A DNA stretch of 37,293 nucleotides from an archaeon (GTDB lineage: Archaea; Thermoproteota; Nitrososphaeria; Nitrososphaerales; UBA183): positions 1 to 37,293 of the forward strand of contig JAJYNM010000053.1 of NCBI GenBank assembly GCA_021786335.1. Direction: 5' to 3'. This document shows positions 6,730 to 15,130 of this stretch, piece after piece (positions within the stretch are counted from its first letter, which is position 1; every line of letters starts with the position of its first letter). Both the position numbers and the translations under genes were made by a program. Below the pieces are notes generated by a model, which saw only the letters and a list, made by a program, of their open reading frames with translations, was not told where the DNA came from and ran no database searches.

Positions 6730-7026
6730 CTAGTTCGCCGGCGCGCCGCTGGATTCGGAGGCAGGTGCCGCTGAACCTTCCACGACCTGTCCAGATGCGA
6801 ACCGCTGGGAGACCTGCGTCACCTTCACCCTGACATTCTGGCCGACCTTCGTGCCAGGGACGAAGACGATGAATCCCTCGACTTTGGCAATCCCTTCCCC
6901 TCGCCTGCTGGTGTCGGAGATAGTTACGTTATACTCCTTCCCGACCTCAACCGGCTTGTTGAAGGACCCGGAACTTCTTCCGAACCCTCCCCTGTTGCCA
7001 TACCCTCCTCGTTGACCGAAACTCAA
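6730..7026 (-). CDS. TRAM-domain RNA-binding protein with RGG-rich N-terminus
   Basis: 98 aa. Residues 1-25 are Gly/Arg/Phe rich (FGQRGGYGNRGGFGRSSGSF), an RGG-type flexible RNA-binding segment. Residues about 27-80 are a TRAM domain: VEVGKEYNVTISDTSRRGEG, IAKVEGFIVFVPGTKVGQNV, VRVKVTQV. Stand-alone archaeal TRAM proteins act as cold-shock-like RNA chaperones. The start is TTG at 7026, with GGTGAT placed as a ribosome-binding site a few nt upstream. The tail is Ala/Ser rich and disordered. It is monocistronic, with moaC and hsp20 at a distance. Family call is firm; the RNA partner is unknown. Confidence 0.88.
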   Translation of the reverse strand: MSFGQRGGYGNRGGFGRSSGSFNKPVEVGKEYNVTISDTSRRGEGIAKVEGFIVFVPGTKVGQNVRVKVTQVSQRFASGQVVEGSAAPASESSGAPAN

Positions 7027-8010
7027 TAGAAATCACCTGTCCTACCGTTATTCCGTCCGATGGGTCAGTGCCCGCGGGCCCCTTAATAAAGGGGCGAAGG
7101 CCGAATCACAGAGAGAGGACGGGGGCAGAGTGCCGGGCTGCACGGGGGCACTCCGCCGAGACTAGCGTCTCCTGGAGCGCCTTCGAAGCGATTCTTGGTT
7201 GCTTATCTGGGCGCAGACTGGACAGATGGGCTCGGAGGATCCTCCATCAGACTGAAGCCTGACCCGGTGGGTCACGCATACCTCCTGTTGGGTTTGATTC
7301 ACGGTTTCCACGCTTTCCAGGCCCTATTAAACAAGTCCTGTTAGCCGAACCACTCCTTGTGCCATGATTTGGATACAAATGAGGCAAATCTTGCGAAGTT
7401 TGTAGGGAGCTTCGCCCCTTTCAACGGCGCGTGGATGAAGTGCCAGGAGCATCACAGTGAGCCGTCGGGCCGCTAAAGGAGAGCCACGGGGTGAAGGGAG
7501 CTGTTTTCGAGGGCGCCGAGGCGATCGGGCTACGCCTCGCCGGGCGAGACCGTGCATGGCGTGATAAACGGTCCTTTCAAGTTTGCCAATCTTCTCGGAA
7601 CGCTTTCGAGTGAGGAAGGTACCTGCGGGGAATCCGAGGCGGCGGCCCTATTGAAAGAGCGTGTCAGCGCGTTGGAGAGAGTTACGGGCTAAAACGAGCC
7701 GCAGCCTATCCCTCCTTTGCACTGCCCGTCCTCGCGCTCACGCGCGGGCACAGACGGACACAGGCGCGCAAGCGGATACAGGCACAGTAGGACGCAAAGG
7801 ACTACCGGGAGGGCAGAAGAAAGAGGTGAAGAGCTCGCTGTCGCCGAGATCTGGACCTGACCGAGGTCAAATCTCGATGCGACAATGGCGACTCGGGGTG
7901 GTCGCTTCTTGCGCTTCTCGAGGTAGCCACTTCAGGGGGCGCTGCCTCCCACTAAAGGGAGGCTCGTCTTGTCCAGCCGAAGCAGAGAGAAGGAGGTGAA
8001 CCCTGTCTGC
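7027..8010. other. Gene-poor gap of about 1 kb with several hairpins; possible non-coding RNA
   Basis: No ORF here carries a recognisable domain. Structure is notable. GCCCCTT-AATA-AAGGGGC (7078-7095) embeds a TATA-like TTAATAAA. A 7-bp stem GAGTGCC/GGCACTC (7128-7134 with 7147-7153) and a 5-bp stem GAGAC-TAGC-GTCTC (7158-7171) follow within 80 nt. Near the right end GCCTCCC-ACTAAA-GGGAGGC (7944-7963) is followed by a pyrimidine-rich run. Compact helices downstream of a TATA box suit a structured RNA gene, but the sequence did not match what I know of RNase P, SRP or 5S RNA. Confidence 0.35.
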
Positions 8011-8016
8011 AGAAAG

Positions 8017-8060
8017 ATTTATTTACCCTATACTACTAAGGGTAGTATACTGGAGGTAAG
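8017..8060 (+). promoter_or_regulatory. hsp20 promoter: TATA box, palindromic operator and Shine-Dalgarno
   Basis: A TATA box (TTTATTTA, 8018-8025) is followed by a perfect inverted repeat TATACTAC (8029-8036), 5-nt spacer, GTAGTATA (8042-8049), covering the predicted transcription start. A strong ribosome-binding site TGGAGGTAAG (8051-8060) ends 5 nt before ATG 8066. A dyad over the start site downstream of TATA is the classic place for an archaeal heat-shock repressor of the ArsR/Phr kind. The two-HTH regulator at 10624 is a candidate binder (inference). Confidence 0.72.
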
Positions 8061-8065
8061 AAAAC

Positions 8066-8641
8066 ATGAGCGCAAGAACAAATTCGAGGAGGAACAACGA
8101 CGTGATCCCTTCGAAGACCAAACCCCAAATCCCAACTTTGGCTCAGGCAAACCTCGCCAACAGTCTAGACCAGATAGTCGAGAGCTTCAGGAGCTCCTTC
8201 AACGACCTCATGTCTCCGTTCCTTTCCGCTCCGTGGGCATGGGAACAGCCCTTTGGTTCGCCTCTTCTCCAGCCATGGGGTATGACGCCTGCACTCCCTG
8301 AGACTCTCGCTACTCGCTACCCGGTCATCGACGTAGTGGATCGAGGCGACTACTACGAGCTGACAGCAGAGTTCCCAGGTTTCAACAAGGACAACATAGA
8401 CGTCCAAGTGGGTGACGACGTGATTCAGCTCACTGCGCAAGTGCAATCGGAGAACAAGGGACAGAACGCCAAGTACGTCAGCCGCGAGAGGACCTATTCT
8501 GCATTTAACAGGGTCATCCAATTCCCTGAGCCTATCCTCGGTGCGAACGTCGAAGGGACCATGAAGGACGGCATCCTCAGCATGAGGATTCCGAAGAAGG
8601 AGCCCACTTCGAGCAAGTTGAAGAAGGTCGCCCTGAAGTGA
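8066..8641 (+). CDS. Small heat shock protein, Hsp20/alpha-crystallin family
   Basis: ATP-independent holdase that binds unfolding proteins. Residues about 1-75 form a hydrophobic, Pro/Trp-containing arm (SFNDLMSPFLSAPWAWEQPF). The alpha-crystallin domain runs about 85-185: YPVIDVVDRGDYYELTAEFP, GFNKDNIDVQVGDDVIQLTA, SRERTYSAFNRVIQFPEPI, and the diagnostic VEGTMKDGILSMRIPKKE. A C-terminal IxI anchor is not clearly present. ATG is supported by a strong Shine-Dalgarno. It is followed 29 nt later by dnaK, so holdase and foldase may share a transcript under the palindromic operator. Confidence 0.93.
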   Translation: MSARTNSRRNNDVIPSKTKPQIPTLAQANLANSLDQIVESFRSSFNDLMSPFLSAPWAWEQPFGSPLLQPWGMTPALPETLATRYPVIDVVDRGDYYELTAEFPGFNKDNIDVQVGDDVIQLTAQVQSENKGQNAKYVSRERTYSAFNRVIQFPEPILGANVEGTMKDGILSMRIPKKEPTSSKLKKVALK

Positions 8642-8670
8642 GCCCTTCTCATATTTTTACGGTCAGGTGA

Positions 8671-10527
8671 ATGCGAGTGAGCAGCCAGCCAGAAAAGAAG
8701 ATAATCGGCATCGACCTGGGGACAACCAACTCCGCCGCCGCCCTCTATGAAGGCGGCAGACCTGTTGTCATACCCAGCGCCGAAGGCCCGACGGCAGCCG
8801 GCAAGATGTTCCCATCAGTTGTCGCCTTCACGTCCGACGGGCAGCTTTTGGTAGGAGAACCAGCGAAGAGGCAGATGGTCACAAACCCTGACGGGACCGT
8901 GTTCGAGATCAAGCGGAAGATGGGGACAGACTACAAGGTCAGGCTCTACGGGAAGGAGTATACCCCCCAACAAATCAGCTCGTTCATCCTTCAGAAGATC
9001 AAGACGGACGCTGAAACCTTCCTTGGCTATCCTGTAAAGAAGGCGGTGATAACCGTGCCGGCACACTTCAACGACAATCAGAGGCAGGCAACGAAGGACG
9101 CGGGAGAAATCGCGGGCCTCGAGGTCGTCAGGATAATCAACGAGCCTACAGCAGCATGCCTCGCTTACGGCCTCGACAAGCTGGACAAGACTATGAAGGT
9201 GTTGGTCTTCAGCTTCGGCGGAGGGACCCACGACGTTACTGTGATGGAGTTCGGCCAGGGTGTCTTCCAGGTACTGGCCACAAGCGGGGACACTCAGACC
9301 GGGGGTGCTGACATCGACAATGCCGTAATCAATCTGCTAGTTGAGGACTTCAGGAGCAAGACAGGCCTCGACATCAGGAATGACAGGACCGCGATGGCAA
9401 GGCTGAAGGAGGCGGCTGAGAGGGCTAAGATAGAGCTTTCTAACATCGTCTCCACTGAGATAGACCTCCCATTCCTCGCAAGCGGTCCCAGCGGGCCGAA
9501 GAACCTCCACTTTGTGCTCACGAGAGCCAAACTGGAAGAGCTGGCAGATCCCATAGTGACGAAGATCGAGCGGCCGATCAGGAAGGTGCTAGAAGACGCC
9601 AAACTTGAGCCCAAAGACATCGACAAGGTGGTGCTCATCGGTGGGATGACTCGGATGCCTCTGGTCAGAAGGACTGTGGAGGACGTGATCGGAAAACCTG
9701 CCGAAAGGGGCGTGGATCCCATGGAGGCCGTGGCTATCGGTGCTGCCGTGCAGGGGGCCGCGCTGGCTGGGGAGATCGGGGACATATTGCTGCTGGATGT
9801 CACACCGCTCTCGCTCGGGGTCGAGGTTCTCGGAGGCTTGGCAGAGAAACTTGTCGAGAAGAACACGACGATTCCCACGAAGGCCAGCAAAGTCTTCACG
9901 ACCGCCGCTGACTTTCAGACCTCGGTCACAATCCATGTGGTCCAGGGGGAGAGGCCGATGGCCGCTGACAACGTCTCGTTGGGCATCTTCAACCTTGCTG
10001 GGATCCCCCCGTCGCCAAGGGGTGTCCCACAGATAGAAGTGAGTTTCGACATCGACGCGAACGGCATAATCAACGTCGCGGCTAAGGACCTCGGGACTGG
10101 CAAGGAGAACAGGATTACCATCACAGCCTCGACCAAGCTTTCAAAGGAGGAGAAGGAGAGGCTTGCGAGGGAGGCTGAAAAATACGCAGAGGAGGACAGG
10201 AGGAAGAAAGAAGAGGCCGAGCTGAGGAACGAAGCCGACTCCATGATCTACACTGCAGAAGCGACGAGAAAGCAGCTCACAGGGAAGCTGGACGAGGCCA
10301 CGGAGAGCAAGATTAATGCCGCCGTTCGGCGTCTGAAGGAGGCGGTCGACGGCAAGGAGTCCAGCAAGGTGAAGTCGGAGCTGGAGGCTCTCAGGGAAGT
10401 CCTGCAGGAGGCTGGGGCATCGGTCTACCAGCAGGCTCAAAAGCAGACTTCCTCCCCAGGAGGACAGGGGGTCGGGCCGAACGTCAGCGACGCAGACTAC
10501 AAAGTGGTGGATGACGGCAAGAAGTAG
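8671..10527 (+). CDS. dnaK: Molecular chaperone DnaK (Hsp70)
   Basis: ATP-dependent foldase. The nucleotide-binding domain occupies about residues 1-390: [12 protein letters not shown] (phosphate 1), [25 protein letters not shown] (phosphate 2), and [20 protein letters not shown] (adenosine site). The substrate-binding domain follows ([17 protein letters not shown], then [20 protein letters not shown]), then a helical lid and a tail ending [12 protein letters not shown] as in bacterial DnaK. At 618 aa it is full length. Phosphate 2 reads [10 protein letters not shown] where E. coli has YDLGGGTFD, so Ser181 replaces an Asp that coordinates Mg2+ and water. No grpE or dnaJ lies in this window. 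Archaeal dnaK genes are considered bacterial acquisitions. Confidence 0.96.
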   Translation: MRVSSQPEKKIIGIDLGTTNSAAALYEGGRPVVIPSAEGPTAAGKMFPSVVAFTSDGQLLVGEPAKRQMVTNPDGTVFEIKRKMGTDYKVRLYGKEYTPQQISSFILQKIKTDAETFLGYPVKKAVITVPAHFNDNQRQATKDAGEIAGLEVVRIINEPTAACLAYGLDKLDKTMKVLVFSFGGGTHDVTVMEFGQGVFQVLATSGDTQTGGADIDNAVINLLVEDFRSKTGLDIRNDRTAMARLKEAAERAKIELSNIVSTEIDLPFLASGPSGPKNLHFVLTRAKLEELADPIVTKIERPIRKVLEDAKLEPKDIDKVVLIGGMTRMPLVRRTVEDVIGKPAERGVDPMEAVAIGAAVQGAALAGEIGDILLLDVTPLSLGVEVLGGLAEKLVEKNTTIPTKASKVFTTAADFQTSVTIHVVQGERPMAADNVSLGIFNLAGIPPSPRGVPQIEVSFDIDANGIINVAAKDLGTGKENRITITASTKLSKEEKERLAREAEKYAEEDRRKKEEAELRNEADSMIYTAEATRKQLTGKLDEATESKINAAVRRLKEAVDGKESSKVKSELEALREVLQEAGASVYQQAQKQTSSPGGQGVGPNVSDADYKVVDDGKK

Positions 10528-10623
10528 CGCTCGACGCTGCGTGAGGCTGAATCATGACGCGGGGCGATCCCGCTCATCCTGTTCCATTAACCCTGAAACG
10601 AAAGTGGAGATGCGCCTAGCAAT

Positions 10624-11283
10624 ATGAGCATGGAGGAGGAGGAGCTCGACACCTTCCTCGGAGTGCTGGAAAACCCAATCAGGAGGAGAATCGTAAAGAG
10701 GCTGAGCCAGAGCCCTGGCTATGCCCTGCAGTTGGCGAAGGAGCTGGGCTTGGGCCAGGCGCTTGTCGCAAAACACCTTGCGACGATGGAGCAAGCGGGC
10801 CTGGTCGCCTCCTCACAGGAGCCCAGCGACAGCGGCCCCCAGAGGAGGACCTATTCCCTCGCTAAAAGCGTGTCAATCACCCTCGACCTGGCGCCCAACC
10901 TCTTCATCCAAAAGGGGATGTCGTTCGGGTCAATCAGCGGGAAGAGATTCTCCCACGAGGGCACCAAAATCATGGCCGAGGCTTCGAGGGTCTCAGGAGA
11001 AGAGCCGGGTGACGTGTCGATCATCTCTGGGCTTCTTGAGCGCATCGACCGTAAGCTGGAGGAGCTCGAGGAGGAGCGGGCCGCGCTTCTGTACATCAGG
11101 AACAAAGCCATGGGTTCTGCCACGAAGGCGATTGACAAAGTGGAAAGCAGGACGAAGAAGCGGGTGATCTATCGCATCCTGGAAGAGCACGACATGGACG
11201 TGGAGCGGCTTTCGCAGGATCTCGACCTCAGAGAAGCGGTCGTGAGGGAAATCCTGAAGGAAATGCGCGACTTCTTCGAGTGA
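10624..11283 (+). CDS. ArsR-like transcriptional regulator with two helix-turn-helix regions
   Basis: Residues 5-80 form an ArsR-type winged helix: FLGVLENPIRRRIVKRLSQS, then LQLAKELGLGQALVAKHLAT, then EQAGLVASSQEPSDSGPQRR with a wing before TYSL. Residues about 135-165 are a coiled coil (GLLERIDRKLEELEEERAAL). The C-terminus (KKRVIYRILEEHDMDVERLS, then EAVVREILKEMRDFFE) looks like a second HTH. The architecture recalls archaeal predicted regulators grouped in COG1777. It starts 96 nt after dnaK with ATG at 10624. The location suggests it controls hsp20/dnaK via the dyad at 8029-8049, by analogy with the euryarchaeal ArsR-type heat-shock regulator Phr (inference). Confidence 0.78.
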   Translation: MSMEEEELDTFLGVLENPIRRRIVKRLSQSPGYALQLAKELGLGQALVAKHLATMEQAGLVASSQEPSDSGPQRRTYSLAKSVSITLDLAPNLFIQKGMSFGSISGKRFSHEGTKIMAEASRVSGEEPGDVSIISGLLERIDRKLEELEEERAALLYIRNKAMGSATKAIDKVESRTKKRVIYRILEEHDMDVERLSQDLDLREAVVREILKEMRDFFE

Positions 11284-11646
11284 GGCGCTGCAGCCGAGTC
11301 AGCCCATCCTGAGATAGGGTGCAAACTTCAGCCAAAAGATGGCTGGTGTTCGAGGATCTCGTCCCAGCTCCAGTTCTCATTTCTGTTCGGATCCTCGACG
11401 AGTTTGCCCTCATGAAGCCTTCTTCTATCACCGGGGCTGGCGGCCCACCCGGCTCTTCGGTGCGTGGCCTTTCATCGGATCTTGGTAGGTCGGTTCGTGT
11501 GCTCGTGGGAGCGGGTCCTGCAGGTCCTGCCCCTACGTCTAAGCGAGACAGATAGCACGCTCCAACATCCGGAACGGCTGGGTCGTCCCAATTATGCGAG
11601 CAGGAGGCGACATACTTAATGCGACAGCGAAGGCGTTCATGGGCGG
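11284..11646. other. Intergenic region, no gene recognised
   Basis: ORFs on both strands are low-complexity Pro/Gly/Arg frames without motifs. A TATA-like ATACTTAA at 11612-11619 lies about 31 nt before the TTG start of the downstream methyltransferase. Confidence 0.5.
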
Positions 11647-12117
11647 TTGGGCGCCCCCTTCTATCCGACGTCCGCATTTGTAGTCGAGAAAATGCTCTCC
11701 CTGGCCGGCGTAAGGCCGGGGTCCATCGTCTATGACCTTGGGTGCGGAGATGGCGCAATCGTCGTCGCAGCGGCCCGCGATTACAATGCGACAAAGGTGG
11801 TAGGGATCGAGCAGAGGCAGAGGCTCTGTTCCATTGCGCTCAGGAAGACACGGCACCTCAGGAATGTCGCGATAGTCAACGCGAACTATGACGACGTAGA
11901 CATCTCAGAGGCGGACGTCGTAACCCTGTACCAAAGCGCGAGCGAAAACGCGAGGCTGAAGCGGAAACTGGTCGACGAACTTCGGGAAGGCACCACAGTG
12001 GTTTCCCACGACTTCGGGATTCCCGGTTGGCGCCCTACGGGATATCACGTTTTCAAAGAAGGCCGCCGCAATCAAAGGGTCCTTGTATACGTCATAGGCT
12101 CCGGCACCCCGTCGTAA
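11647..12117 (+). CDS. Class I SAM-dependent methyltransferase
   Basis: 156 aa Rossmann-fold methyltransferase. Motif I is VYDLGCGDGAIVVAAARD, with the acidic end of strand 2 at VVGIEQ. A motif II/IV region reads VNANYDDVDISEADVVTLYQ, and a later strand reads LREGTTVVSHDFGIPGW. The opening FYPTSAFVVEKML is typical of a family of short archaeal and bacterial methyltransferases that begin YxPTPxxVVxxML. The substrate is unknown; the family includes Dot1-like and lipid-methylating relatives. Start is TTG 11647, supported by the TATA box 31 nt upstream. Confidence 0.85.
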   Translation: MGAPFYPTSAFVVEKMLSLAGVRPGSIVYDLGCGDGAIVVAAARDYNATKVVGIEQRQRLCSIALRKTRHLRNVAIVNANYDDVDISEADVVTLYQSASENARLKRKLVDELREGTTVVSHDFGIPGWRPTGYHVFKEGRRNQRVLVYVIGSGTPS

Positions 12118-12634
12118 CCCGATCGCGTACATCGGCCTTCCCGTCCCACTATACCCCAGCTCCTAAGCAGGGCTGCACTTCTGGACCGCCTATTATAAGA
12201 CGCTAGTACCAGATCGAGATGGCAGCGGATAGCCGTATCAGAAACCGATCCTATCCTCTGACATTTCGGCATAGGTCTTGCATGTCGAGTTCAATCCAGC
12301 CGTCACCTCCCTCAGGCGCTCAAACAGCGCGAGCCCCTACCCAGGCTCTTGGCTCGACGGCTCAGTCGGCGAACATAGCGCTGCTTTTCCCGTCGTGTTT
12401 GCGGACGCGGTCGAGCCGCGCGGAGGCTGTCTCAACCTCACTCTTTTGATCCAATCTCTTCTTTCAGCCTTGCGAACACGCGGCGCCCAGCTTTCCGCTT
12501 TCGCCTCCACCCTTGGAGAAATCAGCTTGTTGCCCGGATGCCGGCAAAGGATGCGACTGTGACGCGTCGGAGCGGAAAGCGTTGCCGGGGGGTTTCTGAA
12601 AGACATAACTAGACGATGCCTCTCTGTCCCACGG
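12118..12634. other. Intergenic region of about 500 nt, no gene recognised
   Basis: A TATA-like ATTATAAG near 12191-12198 points rightward, but no ORF with family character follows within 400 nt. The stretch could hold a non-coding RNA or decayed sequence. No tRNA cloverleaf was found. Confidence 0.4.
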
Positions 12635-12796
12635 TTGTCAGACTACGCCGTAGAAGAAGAGAAGCTCAGGAAGCTATACGACCAGGCACGGACTCAAGGA
12701 AACAAAAAGAAGAAGCGGGAGTACAAGGAGAAGATCGCCGAACTGAACCGGCTCCGCAAGTCTGCAGAGCGAGAGAGCGCAAAATCCAAGGCGTGA
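12635..12796 (+). CDS. Small highly charged coiled-coil protein (53 aa), unknown function
   Basis: TTG 12635 to TGA 12796 encodes 53 residues opening MSDYAVEEEKLRKLYDQART and continuing with a Lys-rich run (NKKKKREYKEKIAELNRL). About a third of the residues are Lys or Arg and the heptad pattern predicts one long helix. No family is recognised. The codon pattern resembles that of neighbouring genes, and the overlapping 88-aa frame at 12616 is arginine-rich and less protein-like. It could be a nucleic-acid-associated peptide. Support is composition only. Confidence 0.5.
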   Translation: MSDYAVEEEKLRKLYDQARTQGNKKKKREYKEKIAELNRLRKSAERESAKSKA

Positions 12797-12893
12797 GGAT
12801 CTCCCGGATGCTTCTCGTCGACTCCGAGGAGACGTTCTTCCCTAGAAAGAAGCCAGGACCGAGTCGTTCTCAAGCGTCCTGAAGTCGCTTCGC

Positions 12894-13325
12894 TCAGGAA
12901 CCGGCAGCGCTGATGGCCTCTTTCATTGCCTCGACCTTCTCCTTCATCAGGGCTATCGCAGCTTCCAGGTTCCTGCACCCATCATCCGCCTTGGCTAAGG
13001 CTGCCTCGAGGTTCTTGATCTTGTTCGGTGCGCTGCTCATGTCGTGGGTTATCTGCCCCAGGGGGGAGTAGTCCAGCCTCCTAGGCATGCTCTCGAAGAG
13101 GTATCGCTGCACCTGGTTGATTTCGCTGAGCTTCCTTTCATCGGTCGCGGCTAGCCAGGAAACCTCCCTCCCTGCCCGGAGGCTCTCATAGAGCTGGTCT
13201 TGGAGCTTTATGTATGAATCCCAGTACTTTGTCCACGCCTCGTTGTATGCGGTCAGAATCTCTTTCAATCTCGCTTCGTGGTCCTTCCCATCGGACTCCA
13301 ATACACGAGACCTAACAGGTCTCAC
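12894..13325 (-). CDS. Coiled-coil protein of unknown function
   Basis: Up to 143 aa, mostly helical: EARLKEILTAYNEAWTKYWD, then YIKLQDQLYESLRAGREVSW, then a C-terminal heptad region AALAKADDGCRNLEAAIALM and EKVEAMKEAISAAG. No family recognised, and no signal peptide or membrane segment. The longest frame starts at GTG 13325, about 8 nt after the expected transcription start set by TATA CTATTAAAG (13355-13363). An in-frame TTG at 13301 would instead leave the 7-3-7 palindrome at 13307-13323 untranslated. The start is unresolved. Confidence 0.65.
   Translation of the reverse strand: MRPVRSRVLESDGKDHEARLKEILTAYNEAWTKYWDSYIKLQDQLYESLRAGREVSWLAATDERKLSEINQVQRYLFESMPRRLDYSPLGQITHDMSSAPNKIKNLEAALAKADDGCRNLEAAIALMKEKVEAMKEAISAAGS
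13307..13323. promoter_or_regulatory. Perfect palindrome at the 5' end of the coiled-coil gene
   Basis: GAGACCT-AAC-AGGTCTC, two 7-nt arms around 3 nt, just downstream of the predicted transcription start of the leftward gene. It may be an operator or a 5' hairpin. If the GTG 13325 start is used it lies within the first codons. Confidence 0.45.
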
Positions 13326-13527
13326 TAATAGGGTTTGGACATGACCTCGCCCGCCTTTAATAGAGGCGCGGAGCCTGACTCATCGTGGCCAGCCAAACCC
13401 AGTTATGGTTGTACGAAACGCTTCGGATGAGGCTACAGGCGGGCCTCGCTGGCCATCTCGTCTGCCAGGTAGTTTCCCAGACTGCCGACCAAAAGCCACT
13501 CAAGGCGCTCCCGAAGGCGATGGGCCC

Positions 13528-13680
13528 ATGAGGCAAGCGGGAGCAGTCCAGCAGCCTCGAAAGCTCCCCAGGGCCTGCCCCAGGTGCGGCAGGGTCGATC
13601 GTCTCTACAGGACCCCCCGAGGGCTCATGTGCGAAGACTGCGTCAGGACGATGGATTCCGCAGGTTTAGGCTTCAGGTAG
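13528..13680 (+). CDS. Small zinc-ribbon protein (50 aa), unknown function
   Basis: ATG 13528 gives 50 residues with one zinc ribbon: CPRCGRVDRLYRTPRGLMCEDCV, i.e. CxxC, 15 residues, CxxC. The frame extends to ATG 13405, but the added residues look random, so I use the internal ATG. A GCTCCC-AAATC-GGGAGC hairpin (13690-13706) follows the stop. Proximity to tfb hints at a transcription or translation accessory, but that is only location. Confidence 0.55.
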   Translation: MRQAGAVQQPRKLPRACPRCGRVDRLYRTPRGLMCEDCVRTMDSAGLGFR

Positions 13681-13719
13681 ACGCTGCAGGCTCCCAAATC
13701 GGGAGCGGACGACCTGCCC

Positions 13720-13728
13720 TTTATATAG
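13720..13728 (+). promoter_or_regulatory. TATA box upstream of tfb
   Basis: TTTATATAG is a strong archaeal TATA element. Transcription would begin near 13750, leaving a 5' leader of about 65-70 nt before ATG 13818. That is longer than at most genes in this window. Confidence 0.6.
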
Positions 13729-13817
13729 AGCGATAGCGTCTCAGACTTCGAAGTACAGGATACTTCTGTTCGTGACCTGAATTAGAAACAAGCACCAATT
13801 TCTCGCGGCTCCTGAAG

Positions 13818-14720
13818 ATGGAGAGGAGTTCGGATAAATGCCCTCGATGCGGCAAGAGCAGCCTCGTCCTTGACGGCACGGGGTCGGAGTATTACTGCGC
13901 AGACTGCGGGCTGGTCATCAAGGAGAAGATTACGGACGCAGGTCCGGAGTGGAGGTCCTTCTCGGGAGACGAAAAAGGGGACCGCAGGAGGGTAGGGGTC
14001 CCGACGTCAATCGCGATACACGACATGGGACTGGCTACCGTGATCGGCGGACAGAACAAGGACGCTGCGGGGAGGTCGCTGTCAGGGTCAATGAAGTCGA
14101 CGGTCGAGAGGATGAGGACCTGGGACAGGAGGAGCCAGGTCCATGAGTCGGCTGACAGGAACCTCCGCCAGGCGTTCAGCGAGCTCGGGAGATACGCCGA
14201 CAAGCTCACGGTGTCGGAAGCAGTCACAGAGAAGGCCGCCTATTTCTATAGGAAGGCGCTGGAGAGGAATCTTGTCAGAGGAAGGTCGATAACCACGATC
14301 ATGGCCGCTTCCCTCTACGCTGCGTGCAGGGACTGCCAGGTACCGAGGACGCTCAAAGACGTAGCGGCGGTGAGCAACGTCAAGAAGAAGGATCTCGCAA
14401 GGTCGTATAGGCTCTTGTACAGGGAGATGGACTTCCAGATGCCGGTGGCCGACGCGGCCAGGTGCGTGTCAGGGATAGCTTCTAGGGCGAATGTCTCTGA
14501 AAGGACGCAGAGGAGGGCGCGCGAGATCCTTTTCAGGGCGAAGGAGACCGGGATTACGGCAGGCAAGGACCCCATGGGGCTCGCAGCTTCGGCTCTGTAC
14601 GTGGCCTGCACGCTCGAGGGGGACATGAAGACGCAGAAGGACGTGGCAGAAGCCGCCAAGGTGACAGAGGTCACCATTCGGAACAGGTACAAGGGACTAC
14701 GAGAAGCGCTCGGAATCTGA
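13818..14720 (+). CDS. tfb: Transcription initiation factor IIB (TFB)
   Basis: Recruits RNA polymerase to the TBP-TATA complex. The N-terminal zinc ribbon is CPRCGKSSLVLDGTGSEYYC to CADCG. The B-reader/linker includes GPEWRSF. Two cyclin repeats follow: about residues 115-205 (DKLTVSEAVTEKAAYFYRKA to SLYAACRDCQVPRTLKDVAA) and about 210-300 (SERTQRRAREILFRAKETGI to AASALYVACTLEGDMKTQKD, then VTIRNRYKGL). At 300 aa it is full length. It stands alone with its own promoter. Archaea in this group often have several TFB paralogues; which this is cannot be told here. Confidence 0.96.
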   Translation: MERSSDKCPRCGKSSLVLDGTGSEYYCADCGLVIKEKITDAGPEWRSFSGDEKGDRRRVGVPTSIAIHDMGLATVIGGQNKDAAGRSLSGSMKSTVERMRTWDRRSQVHESADRNLRQAFSELGRYADKLTVSEAVTEKAAYFYRKALERNLVRGRSITTIMAASLYAACRDCQVPRTLKDVAAVSNVKKKDLARSYRLLYREMDFQMPVADAARCVSGIASRANVSERTQRRAREILFRAKETGITAGKDPMGLAASALYVACTLEGDMKTQKDVAEAAKVTEVTIRNRYKGLREALGI

Positions 14721-15130
14721 CGAGAGCTCTGGCGTCGGGACCACCATGCTGCAGGTGGCTCAGGTGCTCCAATCAGCGGCACCGCGAACCCGCCGCGCCT
14801 TCCCTCGTGCCGCGGTATCTACAGGCTCTATCCAGTAGACCCCTTTGAGCGCTTCATCATGGGTCACCGTCTCCCTCAGGCCAGTCCTGCTCATCATGGC
14901 CCCAATCGCCACACCTCCCCCTCCGACGCCGAGGCGAGAGCGTTTCTCAGACTCTATCGAATCGAGCGCTGACTGCTCGTCGAAGACCGACACGGCCAGC
15001 TGGAGACAGACGTTTCGTGCTAGGTGGGTTTCGTGGGATGCAGCCCACGCTGTTCAATAGTGTGCTGATGAGAAGAGTGCCTGCGCTTCCGAATAACCGC
15101 CCACTTCTTCCTGCGTGCGAACGTCATGGT
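14721..15130. other. Intergenic region between tfb and the thermosome gene
   Basis: It holds one possible small leftward ORF (14760-14993, listed separately). A GTGGG...CCCAC inverted repeat lies at about 15025-15045. No RNA gene was recognised. Confidence 0.4.
14760..14993 (-). CDS. Possible small hypothetical protein (77 aa)
   Basis: The GTG-initiated frame has plausible composition in its first 60 residues (VFDEQSALDSIESEKRSRLG, GGGGVAIGAMMSRTGLRETV) and an Arg-rich tail. No family recognised and no clear promoter. It may be a decayed gene or chance ORF. Confidence 0.25.
   Translation of the reverse strand: MSVFDEQSALDSIESEKRSRLGVGGGGVAIGAMMSRTGLRETVTHDEALKGVYWIEPVDTAARGKARRVRGAADWST

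Noticed and set aside
7281..7330. tRNA-like T-loop (GGGTTTGATTC)
   Set aside because: Flanking bases do not pair as a T-stem and no acceptor or anticodon arm is present.
7600..7700. RNase P RNA (GAGGAAGGT-like stretch)
   Set aside because: The rest of the universal RNase P core (AGGGCC-type and the 3' CR-V pairing partner) was not found nearby.
11319..11794. Overlapping ORFs of 78 and 188 aa upstream of and antisense to the methyltransferase
   Set aside because: No domains, biased Pro/Arg/Thr composition, and conflict with the methyltransferase frame.
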